NCBI GenBank assembly: GCA_012522255.1
Contig: JAAYKT010000435.1
Span: 1 to 9,941, forward strand
Length of the DNA stretch: 9,941 nt
Reading direction: 5' to 3'
Source of the DNA: Clostridiales bacterium
Lineage (GTDB): Bacteria; Bacillota; Clostridia; Lutisporales; Lutisporaceae
Part shown: positions 1-6,908 of the stretch, one piece after another
Layout: the number at the start of each line of letters is the position of its first letter
How positions within the stretch are numbered: position 1 is the first letter of the stretch
Translations under genes and position numbers: made by a program
Notes under the pieces: model-generated
Told to the model about the DNA's origin: nothing
Databases searched by the model: none
What the model saw: the letters and a program-made list of their open reading frames with translations, nothing else

Positions 1-260
1 ATAAATAAAATTTTTATACCTATTTTAACGTAATTACCTACAGATACATAAGTAAAATCCCACTACACTAACACCCCCTTCTACGCCTATTTTTAAAGAT
101 ACCCTCATTACTGTCATATTATCATCAGTATTGCCATCACCGTTTTCGTTATAATTTACTTTTTAATACAGATAAAAGTTATAATTTTAGAATAACTACC
201 ATGTTATAAAACAAATGACATATAATAAAAAGGCAAAGTTATAAAATATGCAAAGGCACA

Positions 261-839
261 TTACCCAATATTTATTATCTTTCCGCCACTGTGCATAATT
301 TCTACTATGGAATACATATTACCTATAACTCCTATTTTCAGTTCGTTTTTCAAACCGAAATAATCCAAACAAGTACCGCAGCTTATTATACCCACGCCAT
401 TGTTATAAAGTTTGTTTAAACTGTCTAAAACCGATGATCCTGATGTTGTTAATCTTACTCCGGTATTTAAAAAGATAATTGATACAGGTGCAGGCGCTAC
501 TTCCGTTAGGGAATAAATATAGCTTTTCATCAGCACTTCGCCCAAACTTTCATCGCCACTGCCTAATTTATCATTGCTTATAACTATAACAATATCATCT
601 TTACTCTCAACATAGATTTTTTTATCCTTTCTATTTTCGATACTAATATAAAAACACTTTTCTTTTTCTTCAATGCTATATTCCAAGGCCAAACCTTCAA
701 CAAGCCTTTTTATATTTTCTCTTGCAACCTCGTTATCTACAATGACAATTATTTCGCTATCATTTGTTTCCTCAAGAGCTTTTTTTGTAAGTATTATCGG
801 TTGCGGGCATTGTAATCCTCTTCCGTCTATTTCTTTCAA
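261..839 (-). CDS. yedF: YedF, sulfurtransferase-like selenium metabolism protein
   Basis: This is a 192-residue two-domain protein. Residues 1-75 form a TusA/SirA-like domain with the hallmark CPQP motif (Cys11-Pro12-Gln13-Pro14), whose cysteine carries persulfide in TusA relatives. Residues about 85-192 resemble a DsrE/DsrF-like domain with a second cysteine pair, SCGTC (Cys154, Cys157). This architecture defines the YedF family, which occurs in organisms that use selenium. A role in sulfur or selenium transfer is inferred by the field and is not shown here. The start is TTG (839-837): an in-frame TGA lies two codons upstream, and an AAAGGAG Shine-Dalgarno site lies about 11 bases upstream, which is slightly long. 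The gene stands alone, divergent from the DUF2089 operon. No selenium partner gene such as selD or selA is visible, and no in-frame UGA is seen. Family assignment is confident; exact biochemistry is open. Confidence 0.9.
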   Translation of the reverse strand: MKEIDGRGLQCPQPIILTKKALEETNDSEIIVIVDNEVARENIKRLVEGLALEYSIEEKEKCFYISIENRKDKKIYVESKDDIVIVISNDKLGSGDESLGEVLMKSYIYSLTEVAPAPVSIIFLNTGVRLTTSGSSVLDSLNKLYNNGVGIISCGTCLDYFGLKNELKIGVIGNMYSIVEIMHSGGKIINIG

Positions 840-903
840 TGTTCATTCATCTCCTTTATTAATCCTGACTTTCAGGTTAAACAGTATCAAATCCTTATAA
901 GAT

Positions 904-932
904 ATTATATAATGTATAAGTCTTTTTTGTAA
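904..932 (-). promoter_or_regulatory. Sigma-A-type promoter of yedF
   Basis: On the minus strand a -35 box TTACAA (932-927) is followed by a 17-base spacer and a perfect -10 box TATAAT (909-904). Transcription would start near 897, giving a leader of about 57 bases. The leader contains a short hairpin (CCTGA/TCAGG, 864-876, 3-base loop) just before the Shine-Dalgarno site. The match is by eye only. Confidence 0.6.
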
Positions 933-1120
933 TACATAATCAAATATATCTTAAAGGAGCTAAAGGAGTTAGTTATTTTACTCACATTTTTTACTGATAA
1001 ATATTAAATTGTTTAATTATTAAATATCTAAAAAATATAAAAATATAAAGAGAATAGTTATCACCTTTTGTTCTTTGTTTAAGTATATTAATATTACTAT
1101 TGATATTATTAACTTTCTTA

Positions 1121-1148
1121 TTGACTTTTTTTAGTTATAGTGTAATAT
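1121..1148 (+). promoter_or_regulatory. Candidate sigma-A promoter of the DUF2089-DUF4097 operon
   Basis: A -35 box TTGACT (1121-1126) is separated by 16 bases from a -10 box TAATAT (1143-1148). The expected start near 1155 leaves a leader of about 160 bases before the chosen ATG at 1317, long enough for post-transcriptional control. Such AT-rich sequence yields chance matches, so confidence is moderate. Confidence 0.45.
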
Positions 1149-1316
1149 GGTATAAAACTACAATAATGGCAATCTCATTATTTAAACATCCGCTTCTTAC
1201 TTATTTAGTTTACATAATGACTATTGTCGTACCATTTTATATGTTTTATTTATAATTAAGAAGTTATAAAAGTGTCAAAGATTGATTCAACAAAAAAACA
1301 CATTGGAGTTGAGTAT

Positions 1317-1679
1317 ATGAAAAAAGAGATAATTGGGAAGTGCCCTGTTTGCTCCGAGAATTTGGAAGCAGTCAGGCTTTACTGTAATTCTTGTGGAACA
1401 GCGGTTGAAGGTAACTTTCGGTTATGTAGATTTTGTTATTTAACAAAGGAACAAAAGGAATTTGCTGAAATATTTATAAAAAACAGAGGGAATATAAAGG
1501 AAATTGAAAAAGATTTGGGTATTTCATATCCGACTGTAAAGAACAAGCTGGAAAACCTCATTGAAGCATTAGGTTATAAAAGGGAATCTAAGAACAGTGA
1601 CTTTAAAAAAGATATATTAGAGCGACTATATAAAGGTGAAATTACAACAGAGGAAGCAATCGGCTTATTAAAAGAATAG
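1317..1679 (+). CDS. DUF2089 family protein (zinc ribbon, HTH, SHOCT-like tail)
   Basis: This 120-residue protein matches the DUF2089 pattern. Residues 9-40 hold three CxxC pairs (Cys9/12, Cys23/26, Cys37/40) typical of zinc binding. Residues about 58-84 form a helix-turn-helix-like segment (NIKEIEKDLGISYPTVKNKL). Residues about 97-120 form an amphipathic SHOCT-like module (ILERLYKGEITTEEAIGLL). The layout suggests a DNA-binding regulator, but no target is known. I chose the ATG at 1317 because GGAG at 1305-1308 sits 8 bases upstream; a GTG at 1272 would add 15 residues without a good ribosome site. The gene lies 11 bases upstream of the DUF4097 gene, certainly in one transcript. Its tail repeats the helical module at the start of that next protein, which hints that the two proteins interact. 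Confidence 0.85.
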   Translation: MKKEIIGKCPVCSENLEAVRLYCNSCGTAVEGNFRLCRFCYLTKEQKEFAEIFIKNRGNIKEIEKDLGISYPTVKNKLENLIEALGYKRESKNSDFKKDILERLYKGEITTEEAIGLLKE

Positions 1680-1690
1680 GAGGTTATTTT

Positions 1691-2833
1691 ATGGAAGAAA
1701 AGTTGTTAATCCTTAAAATGTTGGAAGAAGGAAAAATAAATTCAGAAGAGGCCATAAGGCTTTTGGAAGTATTGGAAAAAGGTAAAATGTCACGAGGTCA
1801 CGCAACAAACAAAGATTTTTCATCAAAAAAACTTAATGAAACAATAAATGAAATAGGTAAAAAAGCAGAGAAATTTGCAGAAAAGTTTGGCCCGGATTTT
1901 ATTTCCAAAGTTGAAAACGTAAGTAATGATTTTGCCGATGCTGCCGTAAGATTTGCAGATAAAATAATCATTTACCTGAACAGCGGCATAAAAAACATCG
2001 AAAATTATAATGAAATAACAAAAAATTATACTTTGCCTGTATCTAATGAATATATGAAAATAAACATAAAAACACAAAATCTTAAGGTTTTTGTGAATGG
2101 GTCAGACACTAAGGAATTTACTGCAATGTTAACACTCAATCTTTATGACGAAGAAATAAACATAGATGACTATATAGAACTGATATCTGGTGAAAATTCC
2201 ATAAATCTTGAATCTAATTTCCCAATAAATATATATGGTGAAATTGATATTTCAATACCTAATAACATTAAGGAGTTACAGATAGAAACAACAAATGCAA
2301 AATGTCTGTTTAATGATATCCGTGCATCTTTACTAAGTATAGGAACAACAAACGGTAAAATAGATGTGGAGAATTGCAAACTTGAAAACCTTACTACCAG
2401 TACAAACAATGGCAAAACATCGGTTTACAGAACTTCTTCCCATTTTGCCCAAATAGAAACCGCCAACGCCGGTGTAGAAGTAACGGAATCTTCTTTTGAT
2501 ACACTTAAAGCATCTACAAGTAATAATTACATTCATCTTAACAAAGTTATATCGTTGGGAACCGGAGAAGCTCTTTATGATGCGCAAACAACAAACGGTA
2601 GAATTATATTGACCTTACCAAAAGATGAAATCCCGGCATATAAGATTAATGCAAAAACATCCTTAGGTAACATTAACCTGACAAATTTAGAATCAACTTT
2701 TAATATAGAATCAAATGATGACAATGCGCAGAGCGAAGCGGTTATTACAGCAAATAACTATGAAGAAAACGAAAATAAGGTTTTGATAAACGCTGCAACT
2801 ACCAACTCTTCCATTAATATTTCAAAAGAATAA
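1691..2833 (+). CDS. DUF4097-type beta-solenoid protein with N-terminal SHOCT-like module
   Basis: This 380-residue protein has no signal peptide or membrane helix. Residues 3-30 form a SHOCT-like helical hairpin (KMLEEGKINSEEAIRLLEVL). Residues 45-105 are helical and partly amphipathic. Residues 120-380 are beta-rich with repeated T-x-N-G/A turns, as in the DUF4097 putative adhesin family (Bacillus YvlB is a comparable architecture). Five rungs place an Asn at 202, 221, 240, 259 and 278, an exact 19-residue period; looser copies follow near 302, 326 and 371. The start is firm: AGGAGG at 1678-1683 overlaps the upstream stop and sits 7 bases before the ATG. In relatives such genes often accompany envelope-stress genes, and the neighbouring operon does encode a LiaF-like membrane protein. 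The molecular role is unknown. Despite the adhesin label it looks cytoplasmic. Confidence 0.8.
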   Translation: MEEKLLILKMLEEGKINSEEAIRLLEVLEKGKMSRGHATNKDFSSKKLNETINEIGKKAEKFAEKFGPDFISKVENVSNDFADAAVRFADKIIIYLNSGIKNIENYNEITKNYTLPVSNEYMKINIKTQNLKVFVNGSDTKEFTAMLTLNLYDEEINIDDYIELISGENSINLESNFPINIYGEIDISIPNNIKELQIETTNAKCLFNDIRASLLSIGTTNGKIDVENCKLENLTTSTNNGKTSVYRTSSHFAQIETANAGVEVTESSFDTLKASTSNNYIHLNKVISLGTGEALYDAQTTNGRIILTLPKDEIPAYKINAKTSLGNINLTNLESTFNIESNDDNAQSEAVITANNYEENENKVLINAATTNSSINISKE

Positions 2834-2902
2834 AAGTATATTCCTATAGTAGTTGGATATTATTTTGCATACCAAAGTAAACAGCCATTCCGCGATGAAT
2901 GT

Positions 2903-3529
2903 TCAGGATTTTCTTTTAATTATTCTTAGCATAGTCAATACACCCAGGTAAATAAAAACTAAAGGTAAAATATAGCGCAAATACTTCAGGGTGCTCCTAC
3001 CAATAAATCCGTAGCTAAACCCTAACAGCAAGATGCCCAAAAAATTAAAAATTGTACCTATAACCAAAGGCCAACTGTCTTCTTCATAAAATGTAATAAA
3101 ATAAATGGCATAAAAGGCCAAACCTAATAAAATAAAAAAACTAGGCCACAGTCTTTGGTTATTAAAATATTCAATCAAAAACAAATAAGCCGCTAACGAT
3201 AAAAGAATTGTTCCGGGAAATAGAAAACCTATGTTTTTCTTTAAATAATATAATAATACAAAAGCTATTCCTATTAAAAGCAGTATAAAATCACCCTTTG
3301 TTCTGAAAACAAAAATATTAAATTCTTTTAATACCGACAATACGCCGCTTATCACTGTAATTAACCCGATAATTAAAAAGGCGTTTTGTCTTTTTTTATA
3401 AAATAGAAATATTATGGTCAAACCCAATACTATGATGGCAAAACTTTTAGGTACATTAAAGTTATTTAAAAGAATGCTAATACCCAAAGAGATCAAAACA
3501 ATACCCAATATAGTTCCTCTTCTACTCAC
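2903..3529 (-). CDS. Multi-pass membrane protein, LiaF/DUF5668-like
   Basis: This 208-residue protein is almost entirely membrane. About eight hydrophobic segments can be seen near residues 6-24, 29-44, 49-67, 79-95, 101-121, 127-147, 152-175 and 184-199, ending in a basic tail. The first segment (GTILGIVLISLGISILLNN) and repeated LxxGxxFxL-like helices resemble the DUF5668 or LiaF N-terminal membrane module. The start is a GTG at 3529 with GGAGGG (3541-3536) 6 bases upstream; a longer frame from 3583 would overlap cvpA by 40 bases and has no ribosome site. It is the last gene of the DUF5711-cvpA operon, with a gap of only 14 bases from cvpA. No catalytic residues are evident. Function is unknown; an envelope-sensing or accessory role is an inference from family resemblance. 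Confidence 0.65.
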   Translation of the reverse strand: MSRRGTILGIVLISLGISILLNNFNVPKSFAIIVLGLTIIFLFYKKRQNAFLIIGLITVISGVLSVLKEFNIFVFRTKGDFILLLIGIAFVLLYYLKKNIGFLFPGTILLSLAAYLFLIEYFNNQRLWPSFFILLGLAFYAIYFITFYEEDSWPLVIGTIFNFLGILLLGFSYGFIGRSTLKYLRYILPLVFIYLGVLTMLRIIKRKS

Positions 3530-3543
3530 CAGTAACCCTCCGC

Positions 3544-4170
3544 TCAATGTAATATAAAATTCAAACCACTTGTTAACAGCCATTTCAAAATAAAATTATA
3601 GGAATAAAAGTATTTTGCTAACATCGATCTTTCAATTGAACTTCCTATATAAGAAAACTTATCTAATGCAGATATAGGCACAACCAAAGCAAAAATAAGC
3701 AAAAGTATAAAAATTGATTCTATAAGGCCGAATAATGCTCCGGTGCTATAATTAATTGTCCTTAATACCGGCAACTTAAAAACTTCTTTAAGCAATAACT
3801 CCAAAAGCGTTAAAGCAAACTTCACAACAATAAAAGTTGCAAAAAGAGCAAGACAGTTTATTATCACCATTACTATATAGCTCCGAAAATCTTCCGCCAT
3901 TTTACTTACCGGTAGCACCAGATAAAGGCTTTCTAAAATGCCATCGCCCATCACCTCCGTACCTTTTAAAGCAAGACTGTTATTAATTATAGTATCGATA
4001 CTTGTATTATCTATTATAAACTTTGCAACAGAATCATAGTATAACCTTGTAACAGCAATGGATGCCACAAATCCCACAAGTTTAAACAAACTATGGATAA
4101 GCCCTCTCGCCGCCCCGTAGAGAACACTGACCACGATGATTATTAATATGGTATAGTCAACCCAATTCAT
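3544..4170 (-). CDS. CvpA family membrane protein
   Basis: This 208-residue protein starts MNWVDYTILIIIVVSVLYGAARG, the classical CvpA/colicin V production family opening with an Asp in the first helix and a G-x-x-RG turn. Further membrane helices lie near residues 27-45, 98-120 and 145-170, giving four in all. The family is widespread and its role is not settled; proposals concern envelope integrity. The AAAGGAG ribosome site (4187-4181) overlaps the stop codon of the DUF5711 gene upstream and lies 10 bases from the ATG, so the two are co-transcribed and probably coupled. The region between helices 2 and 3 (about 46-95) is a longer loop than in short CvpA proteins. Length is near the upper part of the family range. 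Confidence 0.85.
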   Translation of the reverse strand: MNWVDYTILIIIVVSVLYGAARGLIHSLFKLVGFVASIAVTRLYYDSVAKFIIDNTSIDTIINNSLALKGTEVMGDGILESLYLVLPVSKMAEDFRSYIVMVIINCLALFATFIVVKFALTLLELLLKEVFKLPVLRTINYSTGALFGLIESIFILLLIFALVVPISALDKFSYIGSSIERSMLAKYFYSYNFILKWLLTSGLNFILH

Positions 4171-4185
4171 CTTCCTATTTCTCCT

Positions 4186-5259
4186 TTAGCGTAAAATTTT
4201 TAAGAGCCTTCTGTTGGAAATAATATAAATACTGCTATCTCCATGCATATATGCTCTGTTAATGTCAAAATTCGATTCATATAATGCAGTAATTTTACCA
4301 TACTTATTTGCTAAAGAAAGGTTGTCCCTGTTATAAATTAAATATTCATCATTAAAAGCAAATATTCCACCCGGCCTATTTTTAATGGCAATCGCCCCTA
4401 ATTGATTTAGGTTTTTATCATAAGTTACTATTTCATAGAATCCTACCTGCTTTACAATTGTAACTAATAAAGATTCAGACATTGCAAAATTACTGATTTT
4501 ATCCTTCAAAATTATTTCATTTAACATTCTTCCTTTGGAATTATATTTTTTTAAAAAATTCTCACCCGCAACAAATATCTGTCCTCCGGCCCCATACTCC
4601 GACCTTGCAGCTATATCTTTATCAAAATTTACTGCCCAAAGTATCTCGCCTTTCCTATCATATGTTGCTACTTTGCTTAACACTGTATCCGTAGAAATAT
4701 CCAATAAGGTCATGGTAAAAAATTTGTCTGAAAAAGAATCAAAAGATAGAATCTGTGCTTTTCCGATAATACCCGAACACAGTTTTTCGCCTTTTGAATT
4801 AAATATTTCGAATGTATTATGTTCCTGCCAGTTATATTGCAATATAAAGTTATTGTTTTTGTCAGCCAACATAGTAGAAGGTGTAAGAGGTAATTCATAC
4901 TGCCACAACCATTTTCCCGAACTATCCAAAACTATGATATTGTTATTAGCAGTAACGACAATTACATCTTCACCACATTTTAAGATATCTTTTATATTAT
5001 ATTTTAGGCTCGTACTCCATAAATTTGTACCGTCTATCCCTCTCGCTTTTATATTTAATCCTTCACCTTCGATGAGCAATCCATTGTCGAATAAAAGCAC
5101 GCTGCTATTTGAAACAGGCATTACCTGTTTATAGATATCCAATCTCTTTATTACTTTATCTGTTGAGTTTTTCTTGTTTGCATAGATTATTAAGGAAACA
5201 GCAACAGCAGCAACCATAATAACAACTGCAAAAACTAAAGACTTCTTTTTACCTTTCAT
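4186..5259 (-). CDS. DUF5711 family membrane-anchored PQQ-like beta-propeller protein
   Basis: This 357-residue protein has a basic N-terminus, one membrane helix at about residues 8-27, then an extracytoplasmic beta domain. The repeats look like PQQ-type propeller blades: a short strand ending in a D-x-x-G-x-x-LW turn, for example DSSGKWLWQYEL and YDRKGEILWAVNF. DUF5711 proteins in clostridia have this layout. The start is the ATG at 5259 with GGAGG (5269-5265) 5 bases upstream; a TTG five codons earlier lacks a site. It is the first gene of a three-gene operon with cvpA and a LiaF-like membrane protein, and it is divergent from yyaC. No catalytic motif is visible. A scaffold or sensing role at the outer face of the membrane is an inference. 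Confidence 0.75.
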   Translation of the reverse strand: MKGKKKSLVFAVVIMVAAVAVSLIIYANKKNSTDKVIKRLDIYKQVMPVSNSSVLLFDNGLLIEGEGLNIKARGIDGTNLWSTSLKYNIKDILKCGEDVIVVTANNNIIVLDSSGKWLWQYELPLTPSTMLADKNNNFILQYNWQEHNTFEIFNSKGEKLCSGIIGKAQILSFDSFSDKFFTMTLLDISTDTVLSKVATYDRKGEILWAVNFDKDIAARSEYGAGGQIFVAGENFLKKYNSKGRMLNEIILKDKISNFAMSESLLVTIVKQVGFYEIVTYDKNLNQLGAIAIKNRPGGIFAFNDEYLIYNRDNLSLANKYGKITALYESNFDINRAYMHGDSSIYIISNRRLLKILR

Positions 5260-5337
5260 AGGAACCTCCGGCAATGCGTCATATTAATACATGAAGTTGA
5301 TATCTAAACACAATCGAAAGTGCAAGATTTAAATGTC

Positions 5338-5359
5338 CTATAATAATGACATTATAGCA
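5338..5359 (-). promoter_or_regulatory. Extended -10 promoter of the DUF5711 operon inside an inverted repeat
   Basis: Minus-strand TGCTATAAT (5359-5351) is a perfect extended -10 element; a -35 box is weak, as expected for this class. The -10 lies in one arm of a perfect 7-bp inverted repeat, CTATAAT (5338-5344) and ATTATAG (5351-5357), with a 6-base centre. The repeat could be an operator, or could merely reflect AT-rich sequence. Confidence 0.5.
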
Positions 5360-5386
5360 TTTTTATCTTCAATTTCATATTATACG

Positions 5387-5416
5387 GTATTATAGTTTGA
5401 GAATTTGGATATACTT
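5387..5416 (+). promoter_or_regulatory. Sigma-F-like (forespore) promoter of yyaC
   Basis: GTATT (5387-5391), a 15-base spacer, then GGATATACTT (5407-5416) matches the Bacillus sigma-F pattern GYATA-N15-GGnnAnAnTR at all but one position in each box. The expected start near 5422 leaves about 49 bases before the yyaC ATG. From memory, Bacillus subtilis yyaC is expressed in the forespore, which agrees. The match is by eye, but the spacing and downstream gene make it credible. Confidence 0.55.
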
Positions 5417-5470
5417 AATAACGAATAACCATCAATAGTTTATAAAACAACAAAAGAGGAGCAAATTTGA

Positions 5471-6058
5471 ATGGCCTTCGATGAATCAATAGATATTTCC
5501 AAACCTTTTTCCTATATAAATTTTACAGAACACCTGGCCGAAGTTATGGGCAAGGTTATTTATGATAGTTATTCCGATACTGTGATTCTTTGCATAGGAA
5601 CAGACAGATCCACGGGCGATTGCCTTGGCCCTTTGGTTGGTCACAAACTAAGGGATATAAGAATGGAAAATGTTCACATTTACGGCTCTTTGGATGAACC
5701 TGTTCATGCGAAAAATTTAAATGCCTATATATACAAATTAAAAAACTTTAAAAACCCATTCGTCGTAGCCATTGATGCCTGCCTTGGCAAAGCAGACAGA
5801 ATTGGTTATATAAATATCAAAGACAGCCCTCTATACCCCGGTGCGGGGCTAAACAAAAAACTTCCCTCTATAGGAGATATCAGCATTACAGGAGTCGTAA
5901 ATGTCGGCGGTTTTATGGAAGTAATGGTTCTCCAAAATACACGTTTAAGCCTTGTTATGAATATGGCAAATATAATTGCAGGGGGAATCAGGCACAATCT
6001 ATGGAAAAATCATAGAAGTGAATATTTAACACCTCAGCCAAATGCAATGGAAAACTAA
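5471..6058 (+). CDS. yyaC: YyaC-type spore protease family protein (DUF1256)
   Basis: This 195-residue protein matches the YyaC/DUF1256 family, which shares the hydrogenase-maturation-protease fold with the GPR spore protease. Visible motifs are CIGTDRSTGDCLGPLVG (residues 41-57, with Asp45 and Asp50), GSLDEPVHAKNL (72-83, Glu76 and His79) and VAIDACLG (99-106, Asp102), which fit the metal-binding and catalytic surface of this fold. The start ATG has GAGGAG (5456-5461) 9 bases upstream. A sigma-F-like promoter precedes it, so it is probably a forespore gene during sporulation; its substrate is not known. It is transcribed alone and its TAA overlaps the stop codon of the convergent ykuS-like gene. 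The gene supports a spore-forming host. Confidence 0.88.
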   Translation: MAFDESIDISKPFSYINFTEHLAEVMGKVIYDSYSDTVILCIGTDRSTGDCLGPLVGHKLRDIRMENVHIYGSLDEPVHAKNLNAYIYKLKNFKNPFVVAIDACLGKADRIGYINIKDSPLYPGAGLNKKLPSIGDISITGVVNVGGFMEVMVLQNTRLSLVMNMANIIAGGIRHNLWKNHRSEYLTPQPNAMEN

Positions 6059-6333
6059 AAAAGCGGGCCATAACTTCTATTGTTTAATATACTGATTATC
6101 TCATCTATACTTTTATCATCAACATTTATTAACAAAGCTCCGCCAAAACCCTTTGTGTTTGTGGCGGCAAACATTTTTACATAAGAACTTCCATAGACAC
6201 CTCTGGGAAAGCTTTCGCCGCTATACAAAACAGCATCGGCAACTTTATTCTCACCTGAATAGAAGGTTTCATAACCTCTGCTTTCCAACTCATTTTTTAA
6301 TGCTTCCAATCCTTTTTCTATTTCTATAATCAA
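6055..6333 (-). CDS. YkuS (UPF0180) family small protein
   Basis: This 92-residue protein has the YkuS/UPF0180 outline: an N-terminal beta-alpha unit (IEKGLEALKNELESRGYET), a central segment with DAVLYSG, then a Gly-Ala-rich strand (GGALLINVDDKSIDEIISIL) and final helix. YkuS proteins are usually about 80-95 residues and have no known function. The start is TTG (6333-6331) with GGAGG (6345-6341) 7 bases upstream; no ATG fits. A small AT hairpin (AAGATA/TATCTT, 6347-6362) directly abuts the ribosome site. It follows the DUF4446 gene by 53 bases on the same strand and ends overlapping the stop codon of yyaC. The family call is by pattern memory and is moderate; the reading frame itself is convincing. 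Confidence 0.65.
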   Translation of the reverse strand: MIIEIEKGLEALKNELESRGYETFYSGENKVADAVLYSGESFPRGVYGSSYVKMFAATNTKGFGGALLINVDDKSIDEIISILNNRSYGPLF

Positions 6334-6386
6334 AATACCACCTCCAAAGATATTATTATCTTAGAAAGGCGGCATTATGCTAATAA

Positions 6387-6884
6387 CTAAATACTTGACT
6401 TCAAACATCTATCCAACACCATCTCTTCTTCTACGGATAAGGGATATCTGCATTTACCTTGTTCTATGGGCTTGGCGTAAGTGACACTCTCTTCACGCCC
6501 ATAAATAGAAGATAGAATAAATCCGTTGTTAAAACTGTCCAATAAAGCAATAGAGTAACTTAGATCACTCCCGGTGTCTGAAAATGCATTATATCTTATG
6601 ATATTACATTTTTGAATACATCTATCTGCCTGATCCTTTAAATTGATAAGTTCACTGTTCAAAACATCTATTTTACTTGATGTATTATCAATGCTACTCA
6701 TATAATCAATGATCATTTGCTCTAAGTTGGAGCTTTTAGAACCACGCATAAAATGCTTATATTTGTTTTTTAGGCTGCTCAATTGAATTGATATAAAAAT
6801 ATTCCATAAAAATAGCAGTATAAGAACGGCAAAGATAATTGTATAGATAATGTTATCACTCAGTAATAGAACCAGCCATTCCAT
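6387..6884 (-). CDS. DUF4446 family membrane-anchored coiled-coil protein
   Basis: This 165-residue protein has one N-terminal membrane helix (about residues 10-34), a likely coiled coil (about 45-92, with NSELINLKDQADRCIQKC), then the conserved DUF4446 core: IRYNAFSDTGSDLSYSIALLD followed by NGFILSSIYGREES and a YPLSVEEEMVL ending. Function is unknown. In many clostridia DUF4446 sits directly after parB (recalled, not checked here), whereas here a phzF-like gene and a repeat-rich segment separate them. The start is the ATG at 6884 with AGAAGGTG (6899-6892) 7 bases upstream; a GTG three codons earlier overlaps that site and is less likely. A perfect parS lies 67 bases upstream. Helical topology with a cytoplasmic C-terminus or outside location cannot be decided. 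Confidence 0.85.
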   Translation of the reverse strand: MEWLVLLLSDNIIYTIIFAVLILLFLWNIFISIQLSSLKNKYKHFMRGSKSSNLEQMIIDYMSSIDNTSSKIDVLNSELINLKDQADRCIQKCNIIRYNAFSDTGSDLSYSIALLDSFNNGFILSSIYGREESVTYAKPIEQGKCRYPLSVEEEMVLDRCLKSSI

Positions 6885-6908
6885 ATATTTCACCTTCTAA
6901 TGTTTATT

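Larger units (their letters stand above)
840..1316. other. Divergent intergenic region between yedF and the DUF2089 operon
   Basis: This 477-base, very AT-rich stretch holds the yedF promoter on the minus strand and a candidate promoter for the DUF2089 operon on the plus strand. It also contains two adjacent AAAGGAG-like strings (953-968) with no start codon in reach. A 29-codon hydrophobic reading frame (1166-1255) lies in the operon leader. No riboswitch fold, tRNA or transposon remnant was recognised. Confidence 0.6.

Noticed and set aside
953..970. Two adjacent AAAGGAG-like strings as ribosome sites
   Set aside because: No ATG, GTG or TTG lies at a usable distance downstream on the plus strand.
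1272..1316. GTG start adding 15 residues to the DUF2089 protein
   Set aside because: It has no Shine-Dalgarno site, whereas the ATG at 1317 has GGAG at the right distance and matches the usual family N-terminus.
2886..2901. CATTC/GAATG hairpin as a terminator for the two convergent operons
   Set aside because: The stem has only 5 bp and no T-tract on either strand. No convincing terminator was found in 2834-2902.
4535..5134. 199-codon plus-strand frame
   Set aside because: It lies wholly antisense to the well-supported DUF5711 gene, has no ribosome site, and its composition is that of a shadow frame.
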